64,000 nt of DNA, taken from NCBI RefSeq assembly GCF_000745855.1, contig NZ_KN050767.1:32537-96536 (forward strand). The letters run 5' to 3'. Source of the DNA: Xenophilus azovorans DSM 13620. GTDB taxonomy: Bacteria > Pseudomonadota > Gammaproteobacteria > Burkholderiales > Burkholderiaceae_C. The position numbers were made by a program, and so were the translations under genes. Of the stretch, positions 32,971-40,840 are shown piece after piece. The notes beneath the pieces were generated by a model. The model worked only from the letters and a program-made list of their open reading frames with translations. It ran no database searches and was not told the origin of the DNA. The first letter of the stretch is position 1. Every line of letters begins with the position of its first letter.

Positions 32971-33599
32971 CGGGCCGGCACCTCGAAGCTCAGCGTGGCG
33001 GTGTGGCGCACGTCGGGGTAGTCCCGGCCCTCGAAGCTGGCGCCCTTGCCGTCGACGCGCGCGCTGACCTCCAGCACGTACAGGCCCGGGAAGGGCGTCG
33101 TCAGCGTGACGCTGCCGTCCGCGTCGGGCCGCAGCGTGCGCGACCAGCCCTCGGCGGTCTCGATGTTGACCTGCGCGGCGGCCACGGCCTTGCCCTTCCA
33201 CATCAGGCGGAAGGTGCTGCCGCCGGGCGTGGTGGGCACCAGTTCGAGGTCGTTCGCCGGCGCCGTGTCGCGGCGGCCGAGGCGGGCCTGGTAGTGGGTC
33301 AGCACGCCCTGCGCGCCGGGCAGCACGGCGGTGAAGCGCAAGTCGGCGGCGTCGGCACCCGCGTCGATCGCGAAGCGCGCGGCCTCGGCACGTGCGGGCA
33401 CCGGCTGGCCGCCCTGGCTCGCCTTCGGGTCCTTCAGCGCCGGCAGCGCGGCCAGCGGCTTGGCAAGGGTGCCGGCGCGCACCTCGGCCTGGCCGCCGCG
33501 CGCGGGCTGCAGCCACAGGGAGTCGGCCGTCGCAGGCAGCGCGGCCGTGCCGAGGGCGATGCCGGCGAGCGCCGCGCGCAGAAGCAGCGAAACGGCCAT
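32967..33599 (-). CDS. DUF4198 periplasmic protein, second copy
   Basis: A 210-residue exported protein; the signal peptide MAVSLLLRAALAGIALGTAALPATADS cleaves after ALPATA. The mature part is a beta-rich DUF4198-type domain (LWLQPARGGQAEVRAG... YQARLGRRDTAPANDLELVPTTPGGSTFRLMWKGKAVA). It shares layout with the neighbouring DUF4198 gene: R-R-DT, then D-EFVP/D-LELVP, then a lattice of beta strands ending in TATLSF. Such proteins are often next to TonB-dependent receptors and metal or siderophore genes; a role as a periplasmic ligand-handling protein is suspected. It lacks the usual early AHxLW histidine motif of the family. Confidence 0.8.
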   Translation of the reverse strand: MAVSLLLRAALAGIALGTAALPATADSLWLQPARGGQAEVRAGTLAKPLAALPALKDPKASQGGQPVPARAEAARFAIDAGADAADLRFTAVLPGAQGVLTHYQARLGRRDTAPANDLELVPTTPGGSTFRLMWKGKAVAAAQVNIETAEGWSRTLRPDADGSVTLTTPFPGLYVLEVSARVDGKGASFEGRDYPDVRHTATLSFEVPAR

Positions 33600-33601
33600 G
33601 C

Positions 33602-34246
33602 TCAGTGCACCACGAAGCTCAGGGTGGCGGTGTAGTCCACCGCGTCCACAGTCTCGCCGACGACCTGGCGCTTTTCCTTGACCGAGTGCGAGGCCACCAG
33701 CACGTAGCGGCCGGGGCCGCGCGCGGGCAGCGCGAGGCGCCCCTCGGCGTCGGTCTTCAGGCGCTTGGCCCACTGGTTCGGGTCCACCACCGTCACGGTC
33801 TTGCCGGCCACGGGCTGGCCCTTGAAGACGAGCGTGAAGCGGTCGCCCTGCGGCGCGGCGGGCACGAACTCGTAGTCGAGCGCGGCGCGGGTGTCGCGGC
33901 GGCCTTCGCGGGCGTTGAACACGGCGGCCTTGAGCGTGCCGTCCTTGGCGCGCCAGGGCTTCCACACCTGGTCGTTGACCAGGCGCAGGTCGGCACCGGC
34001 GGGCGCGGGTGCCTCGAGGCGGTCGTCGTGCGCGGTGAGCTTGAGCGGCGCGGCCGGGTCGGCGGCGAACAGGCGCGTGGTGCCGGCCAGCTTGGCGACT
34101 TCCTCGCCGCGGTCGCGCTCGCCGTCGACGTCGCCGACGAACACGCGCGCGGGGCCGTCGCCGTCGCGTTCGATCCAGAGCTGGTGGGCCTGGGCCGATC
34201 CGGCGAGGACGGCCAGGGCGAGGGACAGCAGGGCGGGGGTTTTCAT
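33602..34246 (-). CDS. DUF4198 periplasmic protein, first copy
   Basis: A 214-residue exported protein; signal peptide MKTPALLSLALAVLAGSAQA, mature N-terminus HQLWIERDG, in which the histidine right after the cleavage site is typical of DUF4198 and could bind metal. Further family segments are RDTRAALDYEFVPAAPQGDRFTLVFKGQPVAGKTV and GPGRYVLVASHSVKEKRQVVGE. ATG 34246 has GGAGAC eight bases upstream. Only two bases separate its stop from the next DUF4198 gene, so the two are co-translated and probably work as a pair with the adjacent receptor and exporter. Confidence 0.85.
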   Translation of the reverse strand: MKTPALLSLALAVLAGSAQAHQLWIERDGDGPARVFVGDVDGERDRGEEVAKLAGTTRLFAADPAAPLKLTAHDDRLEAPAPAGADLRLVNDQVWKPWRAKDGTLKAAVFNAREGRRDTRAALDYEFVPAAPQGDRFTLVFKGQPVAGKTVTVVDPNQWAKRLKTDAEGRLALPARGPGRYVLVASHSVKEKRQVVGETVDAVDYTATLSFVVH

Positions 34247-34304
34247 GCGGATGGGTCTCCTGGGGACAAAAGGGTTCATTTGGTCTTGCGCTCGAAGCAC
34301 AACG

Positions 34305-34390
34305 ACCGTTCGGGCTGAGCTCGGCCTGTCCTGAGCCTGTCGAAGGATCGAAGCCCTGCGCAGCGCTTCGACAAGCTCAGCGTGAACGGT
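34305..34390. repeat. Dispersed palindrome family B, copy 1 (long form)
   Basis: The left arm starts ACCGTTCGGGCTGAGC and the right arm ends GCTCAGCGTGAACGGT. An inner segment, GGCCTGTCCTGAGCCTGTCG, gives the long form also seen at 63703-63790. It lies between the TonB receptor gene (ends 34439) and the DUF4198 gene (starts 34246) on the same strand. No T-run follows on the minus strand, so it is not an obvious terminator. Confidence 0.85.
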
Positions 34391-34438
34391 GGTGAGGGGA
34401 CAACGGTGTTGGGGGGGAACGTCGGTGGTGGAGCAGCG

Positions 34439-36937
34439 TCAGAACCGCGCCTCCAGCGAGACGCGCGCGGAGCGCGGCGCGCCCCAGTAGCTGTTGCCGG
34501 TGGTGTTGTAGTAGCGCTTGTCGAAGACGTTGTAGATGTTCAGCGTGGCCGCCAGCCGCGGGTTGAAGGCGTAGCGCAGCATCAGGTCGGCCACCGCGTA
34601 GGAGGGCTGCACGAAGCGCAGCTTCGCCGGGCCCATGTCGTCGCTGTAGATCTCGCTCTGCCAGCGCAGCGCGCCGCCGACCGTCAGGCCGTGGCCGATG
34701 CCGGCGATGCGGTAGCTGGTGGCCAGCTTGAGAGTGTTCTGCGGCACCTGGGTCAGCAGCCGCTTGCCGTCGCGGTCGCGCGTCATGTTGCGCGCGAAGG
34801 CGGCCGACAGCTGCCAGCCCGGCTGCATCTCGCCGCTGACCTCGATCTCGAAGCCGCGCGTGCTGGTGCCCGACTTGGGCTCGTAGGCGGCGGAGCCGTC
34901 GGGCGCGAAGGTGTTGGGGATCGCCACCGGCAGGTTGTCCTGCTTGGCCTTGTAGACCGCGGCGCTGACGTTCAGGCGGTCGTCCAGCACGCTGCCCTTG
35001 ACGCCCACCTCGTAGCTGGCGCCGGTCTGCGGGTCGAGGAAGTCGCCGCTGGCCGTCTTGTTGTTCTGCGGCTTGAAGATGTCGGTGTAGCTGGCGTAGG
35101 CGCTCCAGTCGCGGCTGAAGTCCCAGACCACGGCGGCGTAGGGCGTGACCTGGCCGGTCTCGCGGCGATCGTTGTAGGTGGTGCGGCCGGTGCGGAAGGT
35201 GGTGGTGCTCTGGTCGCGGCGCCAGTCGGTCACGCGCGCGCCCACCAGCACGGCCAGGCTGTCGGCGGGCCGGAAGCGCAGCGTGCCGTAGGCGCTGTAC
35301 AGCCGCTCGTCCGATGTCAGCATGCTGTTCGCCGGGTTGTAGGGCTGCGCGGGCCAGGCGCCGTTCCACAGGTGGATGTTGGGGATCGCGCTGCTCCAGC
35401 CGTCGAAGTACCAGAGGTTGTAGCCCGGCGTGGTGTAGGTGGCGCGCGAGGCCTCGGCGCCGAAGACGAGGTCGTGCTTGCGGCCGAGCGCGTCGAACTT
35501 GCCGGTGACCTGCACGTCCAGCGTGTCCTGGCGCGGATCGGCCGCCCAGCGGCCGGCCCACAGGCTCACGCCCGCGCCGGTGAAGCGGTCGGGGTTGCCG
35601 CCGCTGGCGTAGCCGAGCACCTCGTCGTAGATCGTCCAGCTGCGGATGGCGGTGGCCTTGAGCTTCCAGTCGGGCGCGAGCTGGTGCTCGATGCCGGCGA
35701 AGACGCTGCCGTAGCGGCGGTAGGAGCTGGCCCAGTCGGCGGCGGCCGAGTCGGAGACGCGCCAGTGCGTGCGCGTGCCGTCGCTGTAGTAGGCCGGCAG
35801 GCCGCCGCGCGCATGGCCGGTGGATTCCATGCGCTGCCACGAGAAGCCGGCGTGCACGCGCGTGTCGGGCGTCAGGTCGGCCTCGACCACGCCGTAGAGC
35901 ACCTTGCGCTCTTCCTCCAGGCGGTCGATGTACGAGTCGCTCTTCTGCATGGCGGCGATCAGCCGGCCGCGCACGGTGCCGGCCTCGTTCAGCGGGGTGG
36001 AGATGTCCGCCTCGGCACGCCGGTGCGCCCACGAGCCGAGTTCGCCGCGCACCAGGGCCTGGAAGCCGGCCACCGGCCGCTTGCGGATCACGTTGATGGC
36101 CGCGCCCGGCGTGCCGATGCCGCTCATCAGGCCGCTGGCGCCGCGCAGCACCTCCACGCGGTCGACGGTGGCGATGTCGTAGGTCTGGAAGATGTCGGTG
36201 TAGCCGGAGTTGAGCTGACGCACGCCGTCGACGAGGTAGGTGTCCACGCCGAAGCCGCGCGAGTAGATGGGCGAGCTGTCGCTGCCGGTGTTGCCGCCCT
36301 GGGCCACGACCAGGCCCGGCGTCTGCGCGATCACGTCGGTCAGTTGCGTCAGGCCCTGGTCGTCGATGCGCTGGCGGGTGATGACGCTGATGGACTGCGG
36401 CGTCTCGCGCGGCGAGAGGTTCAGCCGCGTCGAGGTGCTGGTGGACTGCGTGGTGTAGGAGCCGGTGCCCTCGGTGGCGGCGCCGCGCTCGGCGTCGGCG
36501 CTGACGGTCACGGTGGCGAGCGAGGCGGCGTCCTGGGCGGCGGCGGGCGCCGACGAGGCGGGCTCGGCCGCCGCCAGCACGTAGCCGCCCGCGCTGCGCA
36601 CGGCGCGCAGGCCGCTGCCGCGCAGCAACTGCGCGAAGCCCTCGTCCACCCCGCGGCTGCCGCGCAGGCCATCGGTGCGCAGGCCGGCCAGGCGCGAGGC
36701 GTCCATCGACAGCGTGACGCCGGCCTGCTGCGCGAAGCGCACCAGGGCCTGGTCGAGCGGGCCGGCGGGAATGTCGAAGCTGGGCGCGGCGGCTGCCGGC
36801 GCCTGGGCCGACGCAGGCAGCGGCGCGGCCAGCAGGCCGGCCAGGGCGAGGCCGGCGGCAGCGGCCAGGGGTGCGAGCCGCGCGGGCACGCGGCGGCGAA
36901 GGCGCCGCGAGGGGCGCAGGAACAGTTCGGAAGGCAT
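34439..36937 (-). CDS. TonB-dependent siderophore receptor with N-terminal signalling (STN) domain
   Basis: An 832-residue outer-membrane receptor. A signal peptide (to PLPASA) is followed by an STN domain, residues about 50-120 (FDIPAGPLDQALVRFAQQAGVTLSMD), which signals occupancy to FecR. The plug domain has RETPQSISVITRQRIDDQGL and the siderophore-receptor stretch IYSRGFGVDTYLVDG and VEVLRGASGLMSGIGTPGAAINV. The rest is the 22-strand barrel, ending in the outer-membrane signature VSLEARF with a terminal Phe. It belongs to the FpvA/FecA/FhuE type. It lies downstream of fecI and fecR, so it should be both the uptake receptor and the trigger of its own expression. The cognate siderophore is unknown and no synthesis genes are in the window. 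Confidence 0.95.
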   Translation of the reverse strand: MPSELFLRPSRRLRRRVPARLAPLAAAAGLALAGLLAAPLPASAQAPAAAAPSFDIPAGPLDQALVRFAQQAGVTLSMDASRLAGLRTDGLRGSRGVDEGFAQLLRGSGLRAVRSAGGYVLAAAEPASSAPAAAQDAASLATVTVSADAERGAATEGTGSYTTQSTSTSTRLNLSPRETPQSISVITRQRIDDQGLTQLTDVIAQTPGLVVAQGGNTGSDSSPIYSRGFGVDTYLVDGVRQLNSGYTDIFQTYDIATVDRVEVLRGASGLMSGIGTPGAAINVIRKRPVAGFQALVRGELGSWAHRRAEADISTPLNEAGTVRGRLIAAMQKSDSYIDRLEEERKVLYGVVEADLTPDTRVHAGFSWQRMESTGHARGGLPAYYSDGTRTHWRVSDSAAADWASSYRRYGSVFAGIEHQLAPDWKLKATAIRSWTIYDEVLGYASGGNPDRFTGAGVSLWAGRWAADPRQDTLDVQVTGKFDALGRKHDLVFGAEASRATYTTPGYNLWYFDGWSSAIPNIHLWNGAWPAQPYNPANSMLTSDERLYSAYGTLRFRPADSLAVLVGARVTDWRRDQSTTTFRTGRTTYNDRRETGQVTPYAAVVWDFSRDWSAYASYTDIFKPQNNKTASGDFLDPQTGASYEVGVKGSVLDDRLNVSAAVYKAKQDNLPVAIPNTFAPDGSAAYEPKSGTSTRGFEIEVSGEMQPGWQLSAAFARNMTRDRDGKRLLTQVPQNTLKLATSYRIAGIGHGLTVGGALRWQSEIYSDDMGPAKLRFVQPSYAVADLMLRYAFNPRLAATLNIYNVFDKRYYNTTGNSYWGAPRSARVSLEARF

Positions 36938-37028
36938 GGGCGGAGGAAGGACGGAAGGAAGAAAAGGAGGCGCTTTCTTCCTTGACGGGCCAGGCGGCCG
37001 AAGCGGAACCGCTCCCCGCGAAAAAATT

Positions 37029-38033
37029 TCAGCCCGCCCGCTCCACCCGCACCCAGAAGCGCGTCAGGCGCGTCACGCGCAGCTGCGGAAAGCTGGCCTG
37101 CAGTAGCGCCAGCGCGCGCTCGGGGTCGTCCAGCGGCAGCACGGCGCTCACGCGCAGGCCGGCCAGCCGCGCGGCGTCGTAGCCCAGGTGGCCGGGATGG
37201 TGGCGCGCCAGTTCGTCCAGCACTTCGGCCAGCGGGCGGTCCAGCACCACCCACTGCCGTTGCTGCCACTGCGTGCGCAGGCCCTGCGGATCGACGGCGC
37301 CCAGCGGCGTGACGGCCTCGGACGTGATGCGCACCTGCTCGCCGGCCTGCACGCGCACGGCGTCGTTGGCATGGCGGGCCACCTGCCGCGCGCTGCGCAC
37401 GGCGGTGGCGGACTCGATCATCGCCAGCCGCGTGGCCTCGGCCCCGCGCTCGACGACGAACTGCGTGCCGAGCGCGCGCACCTCGCCGTCGCGGGTGCGC
37501 ACGACGAAGGGCCGGGCGGGGTCCCGGGCGACGTCCACCAGGATGTCGCCGCGCAGCAGGCGCACGGTGCGCTGGTGGCCGTCGAAGTGCAGGTCCACCG
37601 CGCTGCCGCCGGCCAGGGTGAGGCGCGAGCCGTCGGGCAGCGGCTGGCTGCGCCATTCCCCGGTGCCGGTGCGCAGGTCGGCCACCAGGGCCTGTGGCCA
37701 TTCGTCGCGCACGCCGGCCCACAGCGCCAGCGCCGCCACCGCGGCGGCGGCCAGGCCGGCCGCGGCGCGGGAGCGCGTGCGCCGGGCGGCCGTGGCGTCT
37801 TCACCGGCCTGCAGCGCGGCACGGGCCATGCGTGCGCCGCTGCCCTGCAGCGGCTGCAGGGCGGCCAGCCACCGTTCCATGGACGCGGCGGCCTCGGCAT
37901 GGCGCGGATCGGCGGCCTTCCAAGCCTCGAAGCCGGCACGCACGCGCTCGCGCTCCGTGGGGTCGGTCGCGCCCAGGCCGGCCAGCCACTCGGCGGCCTG
38001 CTCGGCCAGCATGGGCGTGCCGGATTCGCTCAT
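37029..38033 (-). CDS. fecR: FecR-type anti-sigma regulator
   Basis: A 334-residue inner-membrane regulator. The N-terminal cytoplasmic DUF4880 part (LAEQAAEWLAGLGATDPTERERVRAGFEAWKAADPRHAEAAASMERW) binds the sigma factor; a single span (AAAGLAAAAVAALALWAGV, residues about 90-108) follows; the periplasmic FecR domain (GEWRSQPLPDGSRLTLAGGSAVDLHF, RGDILVDVARDPARPFVV) meets the receptor's STN domain. The C-terminal STN-like tail is complete. It is separated from fecI by 190 bases that contain repeat family A, although in this family the two genes are normally adjacent or overlapping. Confidence 0.93.
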   Translation of the reverse strand: MSESGTPMLAEQAAEWLAGLGATDPTERERVRAGFEAWKAADPRHAEAAASMERWLAALQPLQGSGARMARAALQAGEDATAARRTRSRAAAGLAAAAVAALALWAGVRDEWPQALVADLRTGTGEWRSQPLPDGSRLTLAGGSAVDLHFDGHQRTVRLLRGDILVDVARDPARPFVVRTRDGEVRALGTQFVVERGAEATRLAMIESATAVRSARQVARHANDAVRVQAGEQVRITSEAVTPLGAVDPQGLRTQWQQRQWVVLDRPLAEVLDELARHHPGHLGYDAARLAGLRVSAVLPLDDPERALALLQASFPQLRVTRLTRFWVRVERAG

Positions 38034-38102
38034 GCCCTCTCAGCCATGGCGCTGCGCGCCACCCGCAGAGCACGAAACCGGCTCGCAAGCAAAGGCTCCG
38101 AA

Positions 38103-38222
38103 GGCCGCGAAGCAGGCCATGCCAGTGCACCCGCGGAACCGGCTTTGCCGGGCCGCCGGGTGCGCCCCCCTTGGGGGGTATGGGCCGGCCACACGAAGTG
38201 AGGACGGCCAAACGGGGGGTGT
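38103..38222 (-). repeat. Dispersed repeat family A, copy 2
   Basis: Read on the minus strand it starts one or two bases after the fecI stop with AACACCCCCCGTTTGGCC, passes through CCCCCCAAGGGGGGCGCACC and CCGGCAAAGCCGGTTCCGC, and ends GGCATGGCCTGCTTCGCGGCC in pieces. This is the same block order as copies 1 and 3, and again begins at the 3' end of a gene in that gene's direction. It lies between fecI and fecR, two genes expected to be expressed together. Confidence 0.88.
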
Positions 38223-38223
38223 T

Positions 38224-38739
38224 TCATCTCACGCACTGCACCAGCACCTGGGCCAGGTACTTGCGCACCATGCGGTCGGACACGCCCAGCTCGGCCGCCA
38301 CCGCCTCGTGCGTCATGCCGTCCAGGTAGTGCAGCAGGAAGGCGGCGCGGGCCTTGGCGGCCACGCGGTCGAGCACGTCGCTCAGCTCGCGCAGCGCACG
38401 CAGGGCGGCCAGTGCCGCCTCCGGCGCGGGGTAGTGCAGGTCGCCGTGTTCGGCGAGCAGGGCCACCTCGGCGCGCCAGGCGTCCTCGACGGCCTGCCGG
38501 CGGGCGTGGTCCACCAGCAGGCGCTGGGCGGTGGTGCGCAGGTAGGCGCGCGGCTCGCGCAGCAGCGGCAGGGCGTCGCGCGCCGCCAGCAGGCGCACGA
38601 AGGTGTCCTGCGCCACGTCGGCGGCATGGTGCGCGCAGCCCAGGCGGCGGTGCAGCCAGCCGCGCAACCAGCCGTGGTGGTCGCGGTAGAGCAGGCCGAT
38701 GTCCTGCGCGCAACCCAGGGGCGCGGCCGGCGTGGGCAA
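38224..38739 (-). CDS. fecI: ECF sigma factor, FecI type
   Basis: A 171-residue extracytoplasmic-function sigma factor. Region 2 is LYRDHHGWLRGWLHRRLGCAHHAADVAQDTFVRLLA, the first part being the FecI-like signature; region 4 (residues about 110-165) has AFLLHYLDGMTHEAVAAELGVSDRMVRKYLAQVL, the helix-turn-helix that reads the -35 element. These factors act with FecR and a TonB receptor carrying an STN domain, all encoded in order here. A Fur-box-like site lies 36 bases upstream, so iron limitation should permit its expression. Confidence 0.95.
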   Translation of the reverse strand: MPTPAAPLGCAQDIGLLYRDHHGWLRGWLHRRLGCAHHAADVAQDTFVRLLAARDALPLLREPRAYLRTTAQRLLVDHARRQAVEDAWRAEVALLAEHGDLHYPAPEAALAALRALRELSDVLDRVAAKARAAFLLHYLDGMTHEAVAAELGVSDRMVRKYLAQVLVQCVR

Positions 38740-38774
38740 GGTGGCTCTCCAGTCCTCGGATGTGATGCGAAGAC

Positions 38775-38793
38775 GGTAATGATAATTGTTTTT
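38775..38793 (-). promoter_or_regulatory. Fur box upstream of fecI
   Basis: GGTAATGATAATTGTTTTT on the plus strand matches the 19-base Fur consensus (GATAATGATAATCATTATC) at most positions of the left two thirds. It lies 36 bases upstream of the fecI start, in an AT-rich stretch within very GC-rich DNA. It implies iron-dependent repression by the genome's regular Fur, not by the atypical Fur-like protein at 27994. Confidence 0.75.
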
Positions 38794-38911
38794 ATTTGAA
38801 CGGAGTGTTGCTTGCCTGCTCTACAGGGAGATATCAGTCAGCGCACCCGCCTGGCGATGGCAGACGGGGTGGGTTCGTTCACATGCCGCTTGCCGCCTTG
38901 CCTCTACCATC

Positions 38912-39508
38912 TCACGAGGATCGCTCAGAGACATGGCAGCGCCACTCCTTGATCAGCTTGCGGAACGAGCGGCTGTGGTCGAATGCTTGACTCAGATTGA
39001 ATCGCGCTGCAAACGCTGGCTGATCCAGAATTTCGCTGTATGTGCCACCTTTCATGTGCTCTCGCATCCAGCCCTTGGCATTGCGCGGGATCTCGGCTTC
39101 CATCTGTTCATTGGGCGCTACGGAAAAGCCGCGTGCACCATGCAGGGATTGCGCAGCCGCAATGAACCACGCTTCGAACTCCCGATTTGCCAGCACGACC
39201 GATAGCCGTCGATGCGGCACAACTTGTTGAGCTCGCCGATATGTTTCAGCTCCAAGGGCCGCAGGGCAGTCATCGTCGGCGTCCAGCAGGATCAGGATCC
39301 ACCCGTTGTCACCACTCTTCGCAGCAGCCAGCAGCAGTTGCCTGCGAAGTTCCTCATCCTTATGAAGGAACTTGTCACGTCTCACGCGGATAGGCTGCAG
39401 TGGATTGACAGTGACAGCTGGGTTGATCTCCACGGCTATTCTGCGCAGCAAGATGGGCAACGCCGCAACTTCTCCATCGCCCTCCACGATAGATGCAATC
39501 GAAATCAC
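38912..39508 (-). CDS. DUF4276 protein with TOPRIM-like motifs
   Basis: A 198-residue protein of the DUF4276 type. It begins ISIASIVEGDGEVAALPILL, matching the first TOPRIM motif (catalytic Glu at residue 9), and has LILLDADDDCPAALG with Asp at residues 76, 78 and 80, matching the DxD TOPRIM motif. It also has the LANREFEAWFIAAAQSL segment typical of DUF4276. A nuclease or primase-like role is therefore plausible. ATG 39508 overlaps the ATPase stop (ATGA), so the two form an operon. The region is AT-richer than the flanks. Two-gene ATPase plus TOPRIM modules act in phage defence (PARIS, AbiL, Gabija/OLD type), but this exact pairing I cannot name. Confidence 0.85.
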   Translation of the reverse strand: MISIASIVEGDGEVAALPILLRRIAVEINPAVTVNPLQPIRVRRDKFLHKDEELRRQLLLAAAKSGDNGWILILLDADDDCPAALGAETYRRAQQVVPHRRLSVVLANREFEAWFIAAAQSLHGARGFSVAPNEQMEAEIPRNAKGWMREHMKGGTYSEILDQPAFAARFNLSQAFDHSRSFRKLIKEWRCHVSERSS

Positions 39509-40710
39509 GAACGGGTCTCCCCAAACAGGTCGATCTGCGCATCGCTTTGTCGATCGATAACCTTTCTATCGGGCGCCAATTGATTCATCCGCAGTAATTC
39601 CCCGGCAGAGAACAGATGGTCACGCAACATCTGGCGAGAAGCCTCGTCCAAGGGCGCGATCTTGGTTTCTCCTCCTTCCGAAACTACCGCGAGAATGGCA
39701 TCCACATCGATACTCTTGTCGTCCAACAGATCCGGGCTATGACTGGTCACCAGCACCTGAGTGTGATTGGCCGCCTGACCCAGCACCTCTCGCAAGGCAG
39801 CGCTGGCAGCCGGATGCAATGCCGTTTCCGGCTCCTCGATCCCAATCAATGTAGGTGAATAGTCAACATTACTTTGAAGCAACGCAGTTAGCACACCCAA
39901 GGCGCGCAACGTGCCATCCGACATGTTCTGTGCCAGGAATTTCCAGGGATGCTTGGCACCAGCCATGTCTTGACGGAACTCCAAGGTTTCCATGGGACCG
40001 ATGGCTTTGCGCTCCATGCCATGCACCATGGGAACCACCGATTGAAGATATTCCCGGATCGTCTCCACCCGATCCGGCGCAACACGTTCCAGGTGGCCAA
40101 TCACGCTTGCGATGTTCTCGCCTACTGACTTGAGCAAACGGCCATCCTGCGGCTTCTGAAGCTCCCGCATCAGCTTCGGATTCAGGTTGTAGAAGCCCAT
40201 CGCCGTCAACGCATCGAACACGGGTCTGAACGCCGTGAAGCCAGAAGCCGCTACTAGTGCGAGCCGATCCGCCGTCACGGCAGGAAAAGCAGCTTCGCTG
40301 CTGTCGATCAGTCGGCCTTTCTCAATGCGAAAGAAAGGCCCTTTGCCGATGCCCCCGATGACACACTTCTCATGTTGCACTTCGTAGCCACCACTGGCCA
40401 TGGCCCCAATATCAAAGGCGTACCAGCCTTCGCGGCCGTCCTTCAAGCGAAATTCGAGGCGAATGCCGAAATAGGTAGGGTGACCGCTGGAGCGTCGGCG
40501 CACCTCGTTCAAACCGCCGCGCTCATTAATGGCGTTGTCGAGAGAGCCTGCGAGCGCATCTCGGACAAAGTGGAGGGCGTCGAGAAAATTGCTCTTGCCA
40601 GCCCCGTTTTGTCCGACAAGATAGGTCAAGGGTTGCAGGCGTACGTCGCAGTTGCCAATGCTCTTGTAGTTGCGCAACACAACGCGCCGAATAAAAACGG
40701 TATGGGGCAT
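39505..40710 (-). CDS. OLD/RecF-like AAA ATPase (AAA_21 type)
   Basis: A 401-residue SMC/ABC-type ATPase. N-terminal FIRRVVLRNYKSIGN is the usual start of OLD, RecF and AAA_15/21 proteins; Walker A GQNGAGKS is at residues 33-40; the signature NMSDGTLRAL is near 265; Walker B GIEEPETALHP near 290; and the switch histidine in VTSHSPDLLD near 322. There is no long coiled coil, unlike RecN or SMC. ATG 40710 was chosen at the family start; the frame is open to 40833. The gene follows recD by 130 bases on the same strand and overlaps the DUF4276 gene. It has the layout of the ATPase half of a split OLD protein. Confidence 0.88.
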   Translation of the reverse strand: MPHTVFIRRVVLRNYKSIGNCDVRLQPLTYLVGQNGAGKSNFLDALHFVRDALAGSLDNAINERGGLNEVRRRSSGHPTYFGIRLEFRLKDGREGWYAFDIGAMASGGYEVQHEKCVIGGIGKGPFFRIEKGRLIDSSEAAFPAVTADRLALVAASGFTAFRPVFDALTAMGFYNLNPKLMRELQKPQDGRLLKSVGENIASVIGHLERVAPDRVETIREYLQSVVPMVHGMERKAIGPMETLEFRQDMAGAKHPWKFLAQNMSDGTLRALGVLTALLQSNVDYSPTLIGIEEPETALHPAASAALREVLGQAANHTQVLVTSHSPDLLDDKSIDVDAILAVVSEGGETKIAPLDEASRQMLRDHLFSAGELLRMNQLAPDRKVIDRQSDAQIDLFGETRS

Positions 40711-40840
40711 AGCAGACCTTCTATCCTGAACTGAAACGATGATGGCAAGCGCATTGCAGCGGTCTCGGCCGTACTCCGAACCACACTCACTGACTGCCGG
40801 GCGGCATCCTGCCACAGCACACGACGTCAGCACTCCGCTT

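Noticed and set aside
38796..39583. Short rightward frames across the DUF4276 gene
   Set aside because: They are antisense to a recognised protein and carry no motif.
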